64,000 nucleotides of DNA, taken from positions 2,108,001 through 2,172,000 of the forward strand of contig OZ242037.1 in the NCBI GenBank assembly GCA_965205165.1, written 5' to 3'. Positions 50,434 through 59,160 of the stretch are shown piece after piece. The notes beneath the pieces are model-generated. The model was not told the DNA's origin, did no database searches, and was given only the letters and a program-made list of their open reading frames with translations. A program made the translations under genes and the position numbers. The first letter of the stretch is position 1, and the number at the start of each line of letters is the position of its first letter. This stretch comes from CBDESM01 sp965205165 (GTDB taxonomy: Bacteria; Chloroflexota; Dehalococcoidia; Bin125).

Positions 50434-51962
50434 CAGCCGGCAGCGAGCTCGCCGGGACGCTGTTCTTCGGCGACAACCTGGATGTGCTGCGCGATAATTT
50501 CGGCGACGAGTCGGTTGATCTCATCTACCTTGATCCGCCGTTCAACTCGAACGCGGATTACAACGTCCTGTTCGCGGACGAATCGGGGGCGGCCTCCCCA
50601 TCGCAGGTCTGGGCCTACGGCGATACGTGGCATTGGGGCGAAGATTCGGAGCGGGCGCTGCGCAGCCTGCTCGCCGCGGACTCTCCGGCTCCGGCAGCCG
50701 GCAACCTGCTTGATGCGCTGGTCACGGCGCTCGGAACCAACCAGATGTCGGCCTACTTGGCGATGATGGCCATTCGGCTGGCGGAGCTGAAGCGCGTGCT
50801 GCGATCAACCGGATCGATCTACCTGCATTGCGATCCGACCGCGAGCCACTATCTGAAGCTGCTGATGGACGCCGTGTTCGGCATCCGAAACTACCGCAAC
50901 GAGCTGATCTGGCACTACCGCAGCGGTGCGCTCACGAGCGCCGTCAAGGTGTATCCCAGGAAGCACGACACGCTGTTGTTCTACACCAAGGGCGACTCGC
51001 GGACGTTCAATATACCGAGGGAGGACGCGGTTTCGACCTCGATGACGGATCGTTGGGGCGATTATCTCGAACAGGATGACCGAACGGTTCTATACGGGTC
51101 GATCAAGCACGAGGCGAAGGAAGAGTCGCGCAGCCGGGCGCGGATCGAGAAGCGCGAGGGACGGCCGCCACGCGACGATGATGTCGCGTTCACGGTCAAT
51201 CCGTCGCGGGTGCGATCGGTGTGGACGGATATCCCGGAGGTGCGGCAGAACGCACGGTACCGCGAGTGGATGGGGTACCCGACTCAGAAGCCGCTGAAGC
51301 TGCTGCGGAGAATCATCGAAACATCGTCGAACAAGGGCGATCTGGTCTTGGATCCGTTCTGCGGATGCGGCACCGCGGTAGTGGCAGCGCAGCAGCTAGA
51401 GCGCGAGTGGGCCGGCATCGACATCACGCACCTCGCGATCGGGATGGTCGAAGACCGGCTCGGCGACCTCGGCGTGCGCCCAGATGTACGCGGAGTGCCC
51501 AAGGACCTCGCGTCCGCCAAAGACCTCGCACGCCGCTCCCGCTTCCAGTTCGAGACATGGGCGATTACCCGGCTCGACGGCTTTCGCCCCAACCAAATCC
51601 AAGTCGGCGACGGCGGCATTGACGGCGAGATGCGCTTCGCCAAGCCCAACGGCAAAGGTCGTCGAAACTGGGAGACGGGCAAAGCCGTCGCCCAAGCCAA
51701 ATCAGGCAATGTCGGCGTCGCCGACCTGCGTTCGTTCATCGCCGCAATGCACCAAGCCAACGCCGACCTCGGCATCTTCATCACGATGGACCCGCCCGGC
51801 CGCGGCAGCACGATCCCCCAAACCGCCGCCCGCGAAGGCTTCACCAAAATCGGCGACCGCGAGTACCCGAAAGTCCAAATCTGGCCAATGACCGACTACC
51901 TCAACGGCCGAATGCCCGACCTGCCGATCCCCTTGGGCCGCGAACAGCGCCGGATGATCTAA
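50430..51962 (+). CDS. DNA methyltransferase - Mrr-type nuclease fusion
   Basis: 510 residues. Beta-class amino-methyltransferase at ~1-345: D35-P-P-F38, TQKP at ~285, and LDPFCGCGTAVVAA at ~307-320. The last ~140 residues carry a PD-(D/E)xK nuclease of the Mrr type: GDGGIDGE with Asp398, then a Gln422-x-Lys424 pair (AQAKSG), then an expected beta-strand/helix end. It could methylate and cut by itself, or cut modified DNA. Start ATG 50430 overlaps the FIST stop as ATGA. A relative with an HNH nuclease instead lies at 9071-10390; both share SIYLHCD-type and LLMDAVFG-type segments. No separate specificity subunit is present. Confidence 0.9.
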   Translation: MTAGSELAGTLFFGDNLDVLRDNFGDESVDLIYLDPPFNSNADYNVLFADESGAASPSQVWAYGDTWHWGEDSERALRSLLAADSPAPAAGNLLDALVTALGTNQMSAYLAMMAIRLAELKRVLRSTGSIYLHCDPTASHYLKLLMDAVFGIRNYRNELIWHYRSGALTSAVKVYPRKHDTLLFYTKGDSRTFNIPREDAVSTSMTDRWGDYLEQDDRTVLYGSIKHEAKEESRSRARIEKREGRPPRDDDVAFTVNPSRVRSVWTDIPEVRQNARYREWMGYPTQKPLKLLRRIIETSSNKGDLVLDPFCGCGTAVVAAQQLEREWAGIDITHLAIGMVEDRLGDLGVRPDVRGVPKDLASAKDLARRSRFQFETWAITRLDGFRPNQIQVGDGGIDGEMRFAKPNGKGRRNWETGKAVAQAKSGNVGVADLRSFIAAMHQANADLGIFITMDPPGRGSTIPQTAAREGFTKIGDREYPKVQIWPMTDYLNGRMPDLPIPLGREQRRMI

Positions 51963-52020
51963 TGGATGGCTTTTTTGGCGAATTCGCTCAGCGGATTATG
52001 GGCGAGGAACAAGGGTCCAA

Positions 52021-52512
52021 TCAGGTGGGCTGGCAACCGACGAGATCTAGAAAACTCTGGAGGTTCGTGACTGTTGGTACGCCGCAAACCCTACATGAAT
52101 CGTTCAGCGATGGGATGTTGCGATGGCGTCTCACATCTAATGTCACTACGCAGACATCGTAGCCGTTTTCCTTCAGTTCCAGTGCGTGAGCGAGAATGAC
52201 AGTATCCGCATCTGCCTCGGCGAACGCCGCGATGCGACGCTCGCCGCACTGCATCGCCGCCGCGACCAAGCGGTCGTCAGGCCGAGCCGAATACCGAACT
52301 GAGCTGAATTTTCGCCGGACCCACCGTGCGGCTGAATCCAGTTGCTCTACGTCTCCGACTTCGCGACGCACCACGGCCGGGAACGATATGCTGCCCTCAT
52401 CAACGAGCGGTTCCAAGCACTCGAAGATGCGCTCTTGGTCGAGCTCCGAATAGTCATCGGTGACTCCGATCAACGCGGAGCTGTCAGTCACGTATATTCG
52501 CCCGAGCATCAT
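52021..52512 (-). CDS. PIN-domain protein, toxin-like
   Basis: 163 residues. PIN ribonuclease fold: Asp10 at the first strand (IYVTDSSALIG), a middle Glu and a late acidic cluster (RPDDRLVAAAMQCG and AEADADTVILAHALE), with VVTLDVRRHRNIPS near the end. This is the DUF4411-like type commonly paired with an XRE-ImmA gene. Its start overlaps the XRE-ImmA stop as TGATG, so the two are coupled, as in toxin-antitoxin pairs. It would cleave RNA when free. It is last in the minus-strand chain. Confidence 0.78.
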   Translation of the reverse strand: MMLGRIYVTDSSALIGVTDDYSELDQERIFECLEPLVDEGSISFPAVVRREVGDVEQLDSAARWVRRKFSSVRYSARPDDRLVAAAMQCGERRIAAFAEADADTVILAHALELKENGYDVCVVTLDVRRHRNIPSLNDSCRVCGVPTVTNLQSFLDLVGCQPT

Positions 52513-53639
52513 CAGCTGGCCGAGACGGCCTCCGCCATCCGCCTCAAATCGTATCCGTCGACATCAAGGGCACGGCGAGCGTGGATCTGCAGCACGCGAC
52601 GATCTGCGAGCGCATCCGTGATTTCTTTGGACGCGCGATTGCCGATCTCCGCGATTCGCATTTCGTAGCGTTTGCGGCCTTTACCACCGCCCCCCGTCTT
52701 TGCCTGATCAGTCGCCAACGCTTGGTCGATCTCCCGATAGGCAATAGCAGGCAGCACATCGGCATCGATCAATGCCATCGCTGCGGCTCTGATGCTCACC
52801 CTGAATGACTTTGCAACGCTCTTCGCCTTCTCGATCGGCGCAGCATCACGGGGCATCTCTCCCGCGCATTCAGACAAGGCCTCCCGGGGCACCAGCACCG
52901 CGTTGGCCGTGCGGTCGCACCATCTCTCGACTTCCGAGGCGTCTCGCGAAGCCAAGAGGCAGCTCTGCTGTTCGCCGAGTACGAGGTGCGCGATCTCGTG
53001 CCATAGGGTGAACGAGCGCGCCGCAGGCGGCTCTGCAGTGTTCATCGCGGCAACGGGAGCCAAGTCATCGGCCAGCGCGAATCCCCGCATGCCGTGCCGG
53101 CCGAGGCGAACCAGCATGGGAACGACGCCGATTCTCTCCACGGCGGCACGCCAGCCGCGAAGTGCTTCGCTGTCCGTCGACCAAGCCGACTGCTCGTCGG
53201 TTGACACGGCGCTCCACTCGCGCAACATCTCTCCCGCTTGGCTGGGGGGAGTGGCGCGCGTCAGTTCGGGAAATCGGGCGGGCTCCGCGCGCTCGCGAAC
53301 TTCGGCGATGAATGCTTGCCGGCGCATCGCACGCCGGATCACGAGGCGCTCATGCGGCAAGAGCTCTCTCTGCGTCTCGCCTCGGGCGATGCGTAGATGA
53401 ACAGGCAGCGATTCATCTTCCGGGGGTGCCGGCAGATAGAAGAGCGTTCGCGGTCGGCGCAAAGTGCTGGACAGCTTCGTCAGTTGGCCAGATGTGGGCG
53501 AAGTCCGTCCCGCAGCCCAAGAATCCAGCAGGTCCTCTTCAACATCGAGCAAATTCGCTAGATCCTCGCCCGAGTGGCCGGACTCGCGTATCGCCCAGGC
53601 AACCACGGCAGGATTCACGTGGCTCATCTTCGCGGGCAC
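52512..53639 (-). CDS. XRE-like / ImmA-IrrE metallopeptidase-domain regulator
   Basis: 375 residues. The N-terminus is an HTH of the XRE kind (AWAIRESGHSGEDLANLLDV and RTSPTSGQLTKLSSTLRRP), and the C-terminal half carries the ImmA/IrrE zinc site H214-E215-x2-H218 (TLWHEIAHLVLGE). Such proteins either hold a toxin in check or cleave a repressor in response to damage. A PIN gene follows with TGATG overlap, which makes an antitoxin role likely. Its start overlaps the MoaD-like gene by 16 bases. Confidence 0.85.
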   Translation of the reverse strand: MPAKMSHVNPAVVAWAIRESGHSGEDLANLLDVEEDLLDSWAAGRTSPTSGQLTKLSSTLRRPRTLFYLPAPPEDESLPVHLRIARGETQRELLPHERLVIRRAMRRQAFIAEVRERAEPARFPELTRATPPSQAGEMLREWSAVSTDEQSAWSTDSEALRGWRAAVERIGVVPMLVRLGRHGMRGFALADDLAPVAAMNTAEPPAARSFTLWHEIAHLVLGEQQSCLLASRDASEVERWCDRTANAVLVPREALSECAGEMPRDAAPIEKAKSVAKSFRVSIRAAAMALIDADVLPAIAYREIDQALATDQAKTGGGGKGRKRYEMRIAEIGNRASKEITDALADRRVLQIHARRALDVDGYDLRRMAEAVSAS

Positions 53640-53941
53640 TGCATTCCTCCATGGGGGTCATCGTAGACCTCTCGGCAGCCGCCGCTGATTTGGGGGAGGA
53701 TGGCAATTTCCGCGCCAGAGTCAACTGGGGTGATCAAGCCTGTGCTGACGATGTCGCCGTTGATGGCCAAGCTGAGGCCTTTGCCTAGGCGGTCGCCGTT
53801 TTGGAGGCGATCGCCGAGTGCCGGGTGCTGCTTGGCGATATCGGCGATGACGGCGCGCAGGTTGTGGCCTTCAACGGTGACACGCGGCTCGCCGTTGGTG
53901 AGCGTCTGCAGGCTGGCCGGGACCAGCACCGTCACCGCCAC
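53624..53941 (-). CDS. MoaD/ThiS-family sulfur carrier-like protein with extra tail
   Basis: 105 residues, ubiquitin-like fold: VTVLVPASLQTLTNGEPRVT and the late GAEIAILPQISGG. In MoaD and ThiS the chain ends at Gly-Gly, which is adenylated and thiolated. Here Gly87-Gly88 is followed by 17 more residues (CREVYDDPHGGMQCPRR), because the codon after GG is TGC and not a stop. Either a protease frees the Gly-Gly, or the protein is used differently, or a TGA-to-TGC change took place. Lies 12 bases downstream of the molybdenum hydroxylase large subunit, so a role in molybdopterin or sulfur supply is plausible. Confidence 0.75.
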   Translation of the reverse strand: MAVTVLVPASLQTLTNGEPRVTVEGHNLRAVIADIAKQHPALGDRLQNGDRLGKGLSLAINGDIVSTGLITPVDSGAEIAILPQISGGCREVYDDPHGGMQCPRR

Positions 53942-53953
53942 TGGTCGATCTCC

Positions 53954-56227
53954 CTACTCGTCCAAGGTCGCCTCGATGATGGCCCTCGGGCTCATGGGGA
54001 GGTTGTTGAGGCGGAGGCCGATGGCGTCGTTGATGGCGGCTTGGAGGGCGGGGGCGGGGGGGATGATCGGGACTTCGCCGACGCCGCGGACGCCGTAGGG
54101 GTGGCCGGGGTTGGGCACCTCGACGATGATCGGGTCGATCATCGGCAGGTCCAGCGCGGTCGGCATGCGGTAGTCGAGCAGGCTGGCGTTCTTGAGGTCG
54201 CCGCTCTCGTCGTAGTAGTACTCCTCGTTGAGCGCCATGCCGATGCCCTGCGTCGCGCCGCCCTGCATCTGGCCCTCGACGTAGGCCGGGTGGATCGCCG
54301 TGCCCGCGTCCTGGATGGCGGTGTAGCGGAGCACGTCGACCTTGCCGGTGTCGGGGTCGACCTCGACGTCGACGATGTGGGTGGCGAAGGCGGGGCCGGA
54401 GGAGGTCTTGTTGACGTCGGCGCGGCCGACGATGTGGCCGCCGCTGGAGACGAGCTTGCCGGCCAGCTCCTTGAAGCTGAACTGCCGCTCGTTGCCCTCG
54501 TCGTCGGCCGGGCCGCGGATGATCGCATCGTCGCCGTATTCGACCTGATCGGCGTCGACCTCCCAGATTCGGGCGGCGCGCTCGGTCATCTGGCGGCGGA
54601 TGTCCATCGCGCATTCGTAGGCGGCCCAGCCGCCGGCGAAGGTGGTGCGGCTGCCGCCGGTGACCTGGGTGTAGCCGACGGAGTTGGTGTCGACCACGTG
54701 CGGGCGCACGTCCTCGGCGGAGATGCCGAGCGTTTCGGCGAGCTGCATCGCGATCGAGGCGCGGGTGCCGCCGATGTCGGTCGAGCCGAGCACCAGCGGC
54801 ACGGTGCCGTCGCCGTTGACCTGCGCGTAGGCGCTGGACTCGAAGCCGATGTTGAACCAGAAGCCCTGGGCGACGCCGCGCCCGCGGTTGGGGCCGGAGA
54901 GTTCGGAGTTCCAGTGCGGGCTCTCCTGCGCGGCCTGCATGCACTCGACGTTGCCGATCACGCCGTAGGTGTAGCCGTCGGCGCGGCTCGCGCCCTCTTG
55001 GGCCGCGTTCTGGAGCCGCAGTTCGAGCGGGTCGATGTCGAGCTGCTCGGCCAGTTCGTTGATCACCGCCTCGGTGGCGAATTCGGACTGCGGCGCGCCC
55101 GGCGCGCGGTAGGCGGCGGTCTTGGGCTTGTTGACCACCACGTCGTAGCCGTCGATGGCCTGGTTGGGGATGTCATACGGGGCGAGCGCGCACATCGCGC
55201 CGGCGCCGACGGGCGAGCCGGGGTAGGCGCCGGCCTCGAAGGCGAGGTAGACCTCGGCGGCGGTCAGCGTGCCGTCCCGCTTCGCGCCCATCTTGACGCG
55301 CATGTAGGTGCCGGAGGTCGGCCCGGTCGCGAGCAGCACCTCTTCGCGGTTCATCGTGAGCTGGACGGGGCGGCCGGTGTCGCGCGAGAGGATCGCGGCG
55401 AGCGGCTCGAGGTAGACGGGGATCTTGCCGCCGAAGCCGCCGCCGATCTCCATCGGCGTGACCTTCACCTGCGAGGGCGAGAGCCGCACCAGCGGGGCGA
55501 CCGAGTCGCGCACGACGAACGCGCCCTGCGTGCTGGTCCAGACGTCCAGCGTGCCGTCGGCGCGCCAGTAGGCGGTGCCGTTCTGCGGCTCGATGTAGCC
55601 CTGATGCGCCATCGAGGTCTCGAACTCGCGCTCGATCACGACGTCGGCATCGTTGAAGCCGGCGTCCAAGTCGCCCTTGGCGAAGCGCAGGTGCGAGGCG
55701 GTGTTGGAGGAATCGTCCGACTTGGAGCCGTCCATCTCGCCGGTCTTGAGGCCCTCGTGCAGCAGCGGCGCGGTGTCGAGCATCGCGTCGCGGACGTCGA
55801 GGACGGGCGGGAGCTGCTCGTACTCGACCTCGATCAGGGCGACGGCGTCTTCGGCGATGTGGTGGTCGGTGGCGGCGACGGCGGCGACGGCGTGGCCCTT
55901 GTAGAGCACCTTGTCGGAGGCGATCACGTTGTCGAGCAGCCACTTGAGGTTGGCGCTGCCCTCGCCGGTGTCGATGTCCTGGTCGGCGGCGCGGGGGAAG
56001 TCGGAGTTGGTGATCACGGCGAGCACGCCGGGCAGCGCGCGGGCCTTGGCCGTGTCGATCGACTTGATCTTCGCGTGCGCGTGGGGGCTGCGGAGGACGC
56101 GCCCGTAGAGCATGCCGGGCAGCGAGAGGTCGGCCCCGTACTGCGCGGCGCCGGTGACCTTGTCGACGCCGTCGTGGCGGATCGGGCGGGTGCCGATGAC
56201 CTTGTAGTCGCTGGTCGCGGTCGTCAT
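53954..56227 (-). CDS. molybdenum hydroxylase large (molybdopterin) subunit
   Basis: 757 residues, xanthine-dehydrogenase/CoxL family. Cofactor-binding motif GGGFGGKIPVYLEPLAA, AYRAPGAPQSEFATE and the catalytic Glu in GVRGVGEVPIIPP are visible. It lacks the AYxCSFR motif of true CO dehydrogenase, so oxidation of a heterocycle, aldehyde or related substrate is more likely. It works with the [2Fe-2S] and FAD subunits encoded just upstream on the same strand. A MoaD-like gene follows within 12 bases. Confidence 0.92.
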   Translation of the reverse strand: MTTATSDYKVIGTRPIRHDGVDKVTGAAQYGADLSLPGMLYGRVLRSPHAHAKIKSIDTAKARALPGVLAVITNSDFPRAADQDIDTGEGSANLKWLLDNVIASDKVLYKGHAVAAVAATDHHIAEDAVALIEVEYEQLPPVLDVRDAMLDTAPLLHEGLKTGEMDGSKSDDSSNTASHLRFAKGDLDAGFNDADVVIEREFETSMAHQGYIEPQNGTAYWRADGTLDVWTSTQGAFVVRDSVAPLVRLSPSQVKVTPMEIGGGFGGKIPVYLEPLAAILSRDTGRPVQLTMNREEVLLATGPTSGTYMRVKMGAKRDGTLTAAEVYLAFEAGAYPGSPVGAGAMCALAPYDIPNQAIDGYDVVVNKPKTAAYRAPGAPQSEFATEAVINELAEQLDIDPLELRLQNAAQEGASRADGYTYGVIGNVECMQAAQESPHWNSELSGPNRGRGVAQGFWFNIGFESSAYAQVNGDGTVPLVLGSTDIGGTRASIAMQLAETLGISAEDVRPHVVDTNSVGYTQVTGGSRTTFAGGWAAYECAMDIRRQMTERAARIWEVDADQVEYGDDAIIRGPADDEGNERQFSFKELAGKLVSSGGHIVGRADVNKTSSGPAFATHIVDVEVDPDTGKVDVLRYTAIQDAGTAIHPAYVEGQMQGGATQGIGMALNEEYYYDESGDLKNASLLDYRMPTALDLPMIDPIIVEVPNPGHPYGVRGVGEVPIIPPAPALQAAINDAIGLRLNNLPMSPRAIIEATLDE

Positions 56228-56273
56228 GTCGGTGTTCCTTCCGTGGCGCGTCGCGCAGTCGATCTCGCGGGGG

Positions 56274-56762
56274 CTAGGCGTCGTCGGCCGCGGCCTGGAC
56301 GGCGCGGATGATCTTGTCGTAGCCGGTGCAGCGGCAGAGGTTGCCGGCCAGCCAGTAGCGGATTTCGTGCTCGGTCGGGTTCGGGTTCTGCTCGAGCAGG
56401 GCCTCGGCGGCGACGAGGAAGCCGGGCGTGCAGATGCCGCACTGGAGCGCGGCCTCCTCGAGGAAGGCGTTCTGCAGCGGCGAGAGCCGGTCGCCGTCGG
56501 CGAGGCCCTCGACGGTGCGGATTTCGGAGCCCTCGACCTCGGCCGCCATCACCAGGCAGGCGTTGACGATGCGCCCATCGAGGTTGACGCAGCAGGCGCC
56601 GCAGTTGCCGTTGTTGCAGCCTTCCTTGGCGCCGGTCAGGCCGATCCGGTCGCGCAGCGCCTCCAGCAGGCTGTCGCGGATGTTGGCGAGGAAGACGGTC
56701 GGCTCGCCGTTGATGGTCGCGTTGACGACGACATGTTCCTGGGCGGGGCTTGCGGTGCTCAC
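56274..56762 (-). CDS. molybdenum hydroxylase [2Fe-2S] small subunit
   Basis: 162 residues from GTG 56762; AAGGGA precedes it. Cys motifs of both clusters are present: GAKEGCNNGNCGACCVNLDG with a later Cys, and QCGICTPGFLVAA with NLCRCTGYDKI. It relays electrons from the molybdenum site to FAD. Longer N-terminal readings up to 57041 run through the FAD-subunit gene and were rejected. Order FAD subunit, Fe-S, large subunit on one strand. Confidence 0.92.
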   Translation of the reverse strand: MSTASPAQEHVVVNATINGEPTVFLANIRDSLLEALRDRIGLTGAKEGCNNGNCGACCVNLDGRIVNACLVMAAEVEGSEIRTVEGLADGDRLSPLQNAFLEEAALQCGICTPGFLVAAEALLEQNPNPTEHEIRYWLAGNLCRCTGYDKIIRAVQAAADDA

Positions 56763-56806
56763 GGGCGTTCCCTTCGCTGCGGGGCGGATCTCGTCGCGGT
56801 TCGGGC

Positions 56807-57667
56807 TCAGGCGGCGCGCTCGGCGGCCTGGCGGATGGTGCGTTCGGTGAGCACGCCCGCGAGGTGGACGCGCTGGCGGATCGAGCCGCGCATGTCGTCG
56901 ATCGGGCTGGCCGCGGCGCGGGAAGCGGCGGCCGCCGCGGCGATGCTCTCGTCGCTCAGCGGCCGGCCGACCAGCGCCTCGCCGGCCTCGGCCACGAGCA
57001 GCGGCGTCGGCGCGACGGCGCCGATCGCGACGCGGGCCCAAGCGACGCTGCCGTTCTCGAAGCGCAGCTGGGTCGCCGCGTTGGCGACCGCGATGTCCAT
57101 CTCGTTGCGCGGGATGAAGCGCAGGAAGCGAGCGCCGGAGTTCTCCGCCGGCGGCGGGAAGCGGAGCGAGACCACGAACTCGCCCTCGCCCAGCACGTTG
57201 CGGCCCGGTCCGGTGCAGAAGTCCTCGACCGCGACGCTGCGGCGGCCGCCGGGGCCGGCGATCTCGACCTGCGCCTCCAGCACGATCAGCGTGGGGATGG
57301 TGTCGGCCGCGGGCGAGGAATTGCAGAGGTTCCCGCCCAGCGAGGCGCGGCCCTGGATCGCGGTGCCGCCGATCAGCGTGGCCGAATCGACTAGCGCCGG
57401 GTAGAGCTCGCGCACGGCCTCGTCGCCGTAAATCTGGTGGCAGGGCGTGGCCGCGCCGACCGTGAGCCCGTCGGCGCGGTCGTAGGACAGCTCCATCGTC
57501 TCCGGGATGTGCTTGATGTCGACGAACAGGTCGATGTTGCGGACGCGCTCGCGCGCCTGGACGATGACGTCGGTGCCGCCGGCGAGGATGACGGCATCGC
57601 CGCCTCCGCGGAGCAAATCGGAGGCCTCTTCGACGGTCGCGGCGCGGGCATACTTGACGGCTTGCAC
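56807..57667 (-). CDS. molybdenum hydroxylase FAD-binding medium subunit
   Basis: 286 residues, CoxM/XdhB type. FAD-binding stretches ILAGGTDVIVQARE and ATLIGGTAIQGRASLGGNLC are present, and a C-terminal CODH-like domain. First of the three-subunit operon, followed by the Fe-S subunit at 44 bases. The N-terminus (KYARAATVEEASDLL) is as expected, so the start is secure. No regulator is adjacent. Confidence 0.92.
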   Translation of the reverse strand: MQAVKYARAATVEEASDLLRGGGDAVILAGGTDVIVQARERVRNIDLFVDIKHIPETMELSYDRADGLTVGAATPCHQIYGDEAVRELYPALVDSATLIGGTAIQGRASLGGNLCNSSPAADTIPTLIVLEAQVEIAGPGGRRSVAVEDFCTGPGRNVLGEGEFVVSLRFPPPAENSGARFLRFIPRNEMDIAVANAATQLRFENGSVAWARVAIGAVAPTPLLVAEAGEALVGRPLSDESIAAAAAASRAAASPIDDMRGSIRQRVHLAGVLTERTIRQAAERAA

Positions 57668-57760
57668 GTTGGACGCCTCCTCGACGCTGCTGCGGAGCGT
57701 TGCGCTGCGCGAGGATACCGCATCGCCGCCGGCGGCCCGGAGGGGGCGGCCGGCGTCCCG

Positions 57761-58435
57761 CTAACCGCGCCAGATGCGGGCGAAATCGACGCTGAAACCG
57801 GGCATTTCGGGCCCGACTTCGAGTCGGTCGGGGCGATCATGGCGGACGGTTTCCAAGCCCGACCGGGCGACGTGCACCGTGTGGTCGAACGGATCGATCA
57901 TCCATGCGACGCTCGCGCCCCACTCGATCCACTTCTCGATCCGGTCGAGCTGGTTCCGCGGCGACTGCGAGTTGGAGCGGACCTCGACGATGAACTCCGG
58001 GCAAGCATCGGTGAAGCCCTCTTGGTCGTGCTCCGACGGCAGCGCGGCGAGTTTGGCCGATGAGATCCACGAAACATCCGGGCTCCGCACGCTCTGCAGG
58101 CCCGGGATCTCGTAGCCCTTGCTGGAGCCGTTGGCCTCCCCGCGGTTCGGCTCGTCGCCCCAGATCCAGATGTTGATCAGCGTCAGCAGGATGCCGACGA
58201 TCCGCTCCCCGCCGCCCTTGCCGACTGCCATGATGATCAGCTCTCCCCGTTCGCCGCGCTCGAGCCTGCAACGCGCGGCCGCGTCCTGGCGGCTGATCCA
58301 CTCGAGCAGGAGATCATTGAGCGGCTCCCGGTCGAAGCGGACGACGCGGGTGCCGTTGCAGTCCGCCGCCTGCCGGATCGCCTCGAGCACCCCCGCCGGC
58401 ATGGCCAGAACGGGTTCCCGCAGGAGCTGTGCCAT
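57761..58435 (-). CDS. Uma2-family (PD-D/ExK) endonuclease-like, copy A
   Basis: 224 residues. Uma2/DUF820 fold: PDVSWISSAKLAAL with the first acidic ligand, PEFIVEVRSNSQS with the Glu-x-Arg/Lys part, and a C-terminal Trp-Arg end typical for this family. These proteins are often numerous, with putative nuclease activity. ATG 58435 lies after TTG in the copied stop/start region. It arose with copy B by a ~725-bp tandem duplication, including part of the nhaA 3' end. It is a separate gene from the hydroxylase operon downstream (94 bases). Confidence 0.82.
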   Translation of the reverse strand: MAQLLREPVLAMPAGVLEAIRQAADCNGTRVVRFDREPLNDLLLEWISRQDAAARCRLERGERGELIIMAVGKGGGERIVGILLTLINIWIWGDEPNRGEANGSSKGYEIPGLQSVRSPDVSWISSAKLAALPSEHDQEGFTDACPEFIVEVRSNSQSPRNQLDRIEKWIEWGASVAWMIDPFDHTVHVARSGLETVRHDRPDRLEVGPEMPGFSVDFARIWRG

Positions 58436-58491
58436 CAAGTGCTCCGTTCGTCCGCGCTCGCCGCCTCGATCGTATCCGCTTCGGCGTCCCG

Positions 58492-59160
58492 CTAATCGCG
58501 CCAGATGCGGGCGAAGTCGATGCTGAAACCGGGCATTTCGGGCCCGACTTCGAGCCGGTCGGGGCGATCATGGCGGACGGTCTCGATGCCGGGCCGGGCG
58601 ACGTGCACGGCGTGGTCAAAGGGATCGATCATCCAAGCGACGCTCGCGCCCCAGGTGATCCAGGCTTTGATGCGGTCGATCTGGCTGCGCGCCGATTGGG
58701 AGTTCGAGCGGATCTCGACCACGACGTCGGGGCAGGTGTACATGAAGCCCTCTTGGTCGCGCTCCGACGGCAGCGCCGCGAGTTTTTCGGGGGAGACCCA
58801 CGAGAGATCGGGGCAGCGGACGCTGCCGAAGCCGGGGATGTTGTAGCCGTAGGTGCCGTCGAACGACTCGCCGAAGCCTCCGAAGACCTCCCAGTTGCCG
58901 AATTGGCGGCAGAGCTCCTTGCCGATTCGCGATCCGCCGCCGCGGCCGATTGGCATGATGATCAGCTCCCCTCGGTCTCCGCGCTCCAGCTTGCATCCCT
59001 CCGCGGCCTCTTGGCCGCTGATCCACTCCAGCAGGAAGTCGTCCAGCGGTTCGCGCTCGAAGGGGATGACGCGGGGCTCATCGCCGGCGACGGCTTCGCC
59101 GATCGCTTCGGCAACGCCCGCCGGCATAACCACTGCGCGCTCTCGCAGAAGCTGTGCCAT
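58492..59160 (-). CDS. Uma2-family (PD-D/ExK) endonuclease-like, copy B
   Basis: 222 residues, the presumed original: its ATG overlaps the nhaA stop as TGATG. It shares PDLSWVSPEKLAALPSE, the RSNSQSARSQIDRI segment and a near-identical C-terminal ~60 residues with copy A, while the middle has diverged (GIGKELCRQFGNWEVFGGF-like stretch is replaced). Probable PD-(D/E)xK nuclease fold; biological role unknown. Divergence only in the middle suggests gene conversion of the 3' ends or selection. Confidence 0.82.
   Translation of the reverse strand: MAQLLRERAVVMPAGVAEAIGEAVAGDEPRVIPFEREPLDDFLLEWISGQEAAEGCKLERGDRGELIIMPIGRGGGSRIGKELCRQFGNWEVFGGFGESFDGTYGYNIPGFGSVRCPDLSWVSPEKLAALPSERDQEGFMYTCPDVVVEIRSNSQSARSQIDRIKAWITWGASVAWMIDPFDHAVHVARPGIETVRHDRPDRLEVGPEMPGFSIDFARIWRD

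Noticed and set aside
51962..52162. 66-codon plus-strand frame after the methyltransferase-Mrr gene
   Set aside because: It lies mostly antisense to the PIN gene, has no ribosome site, and shows no family resemblance.
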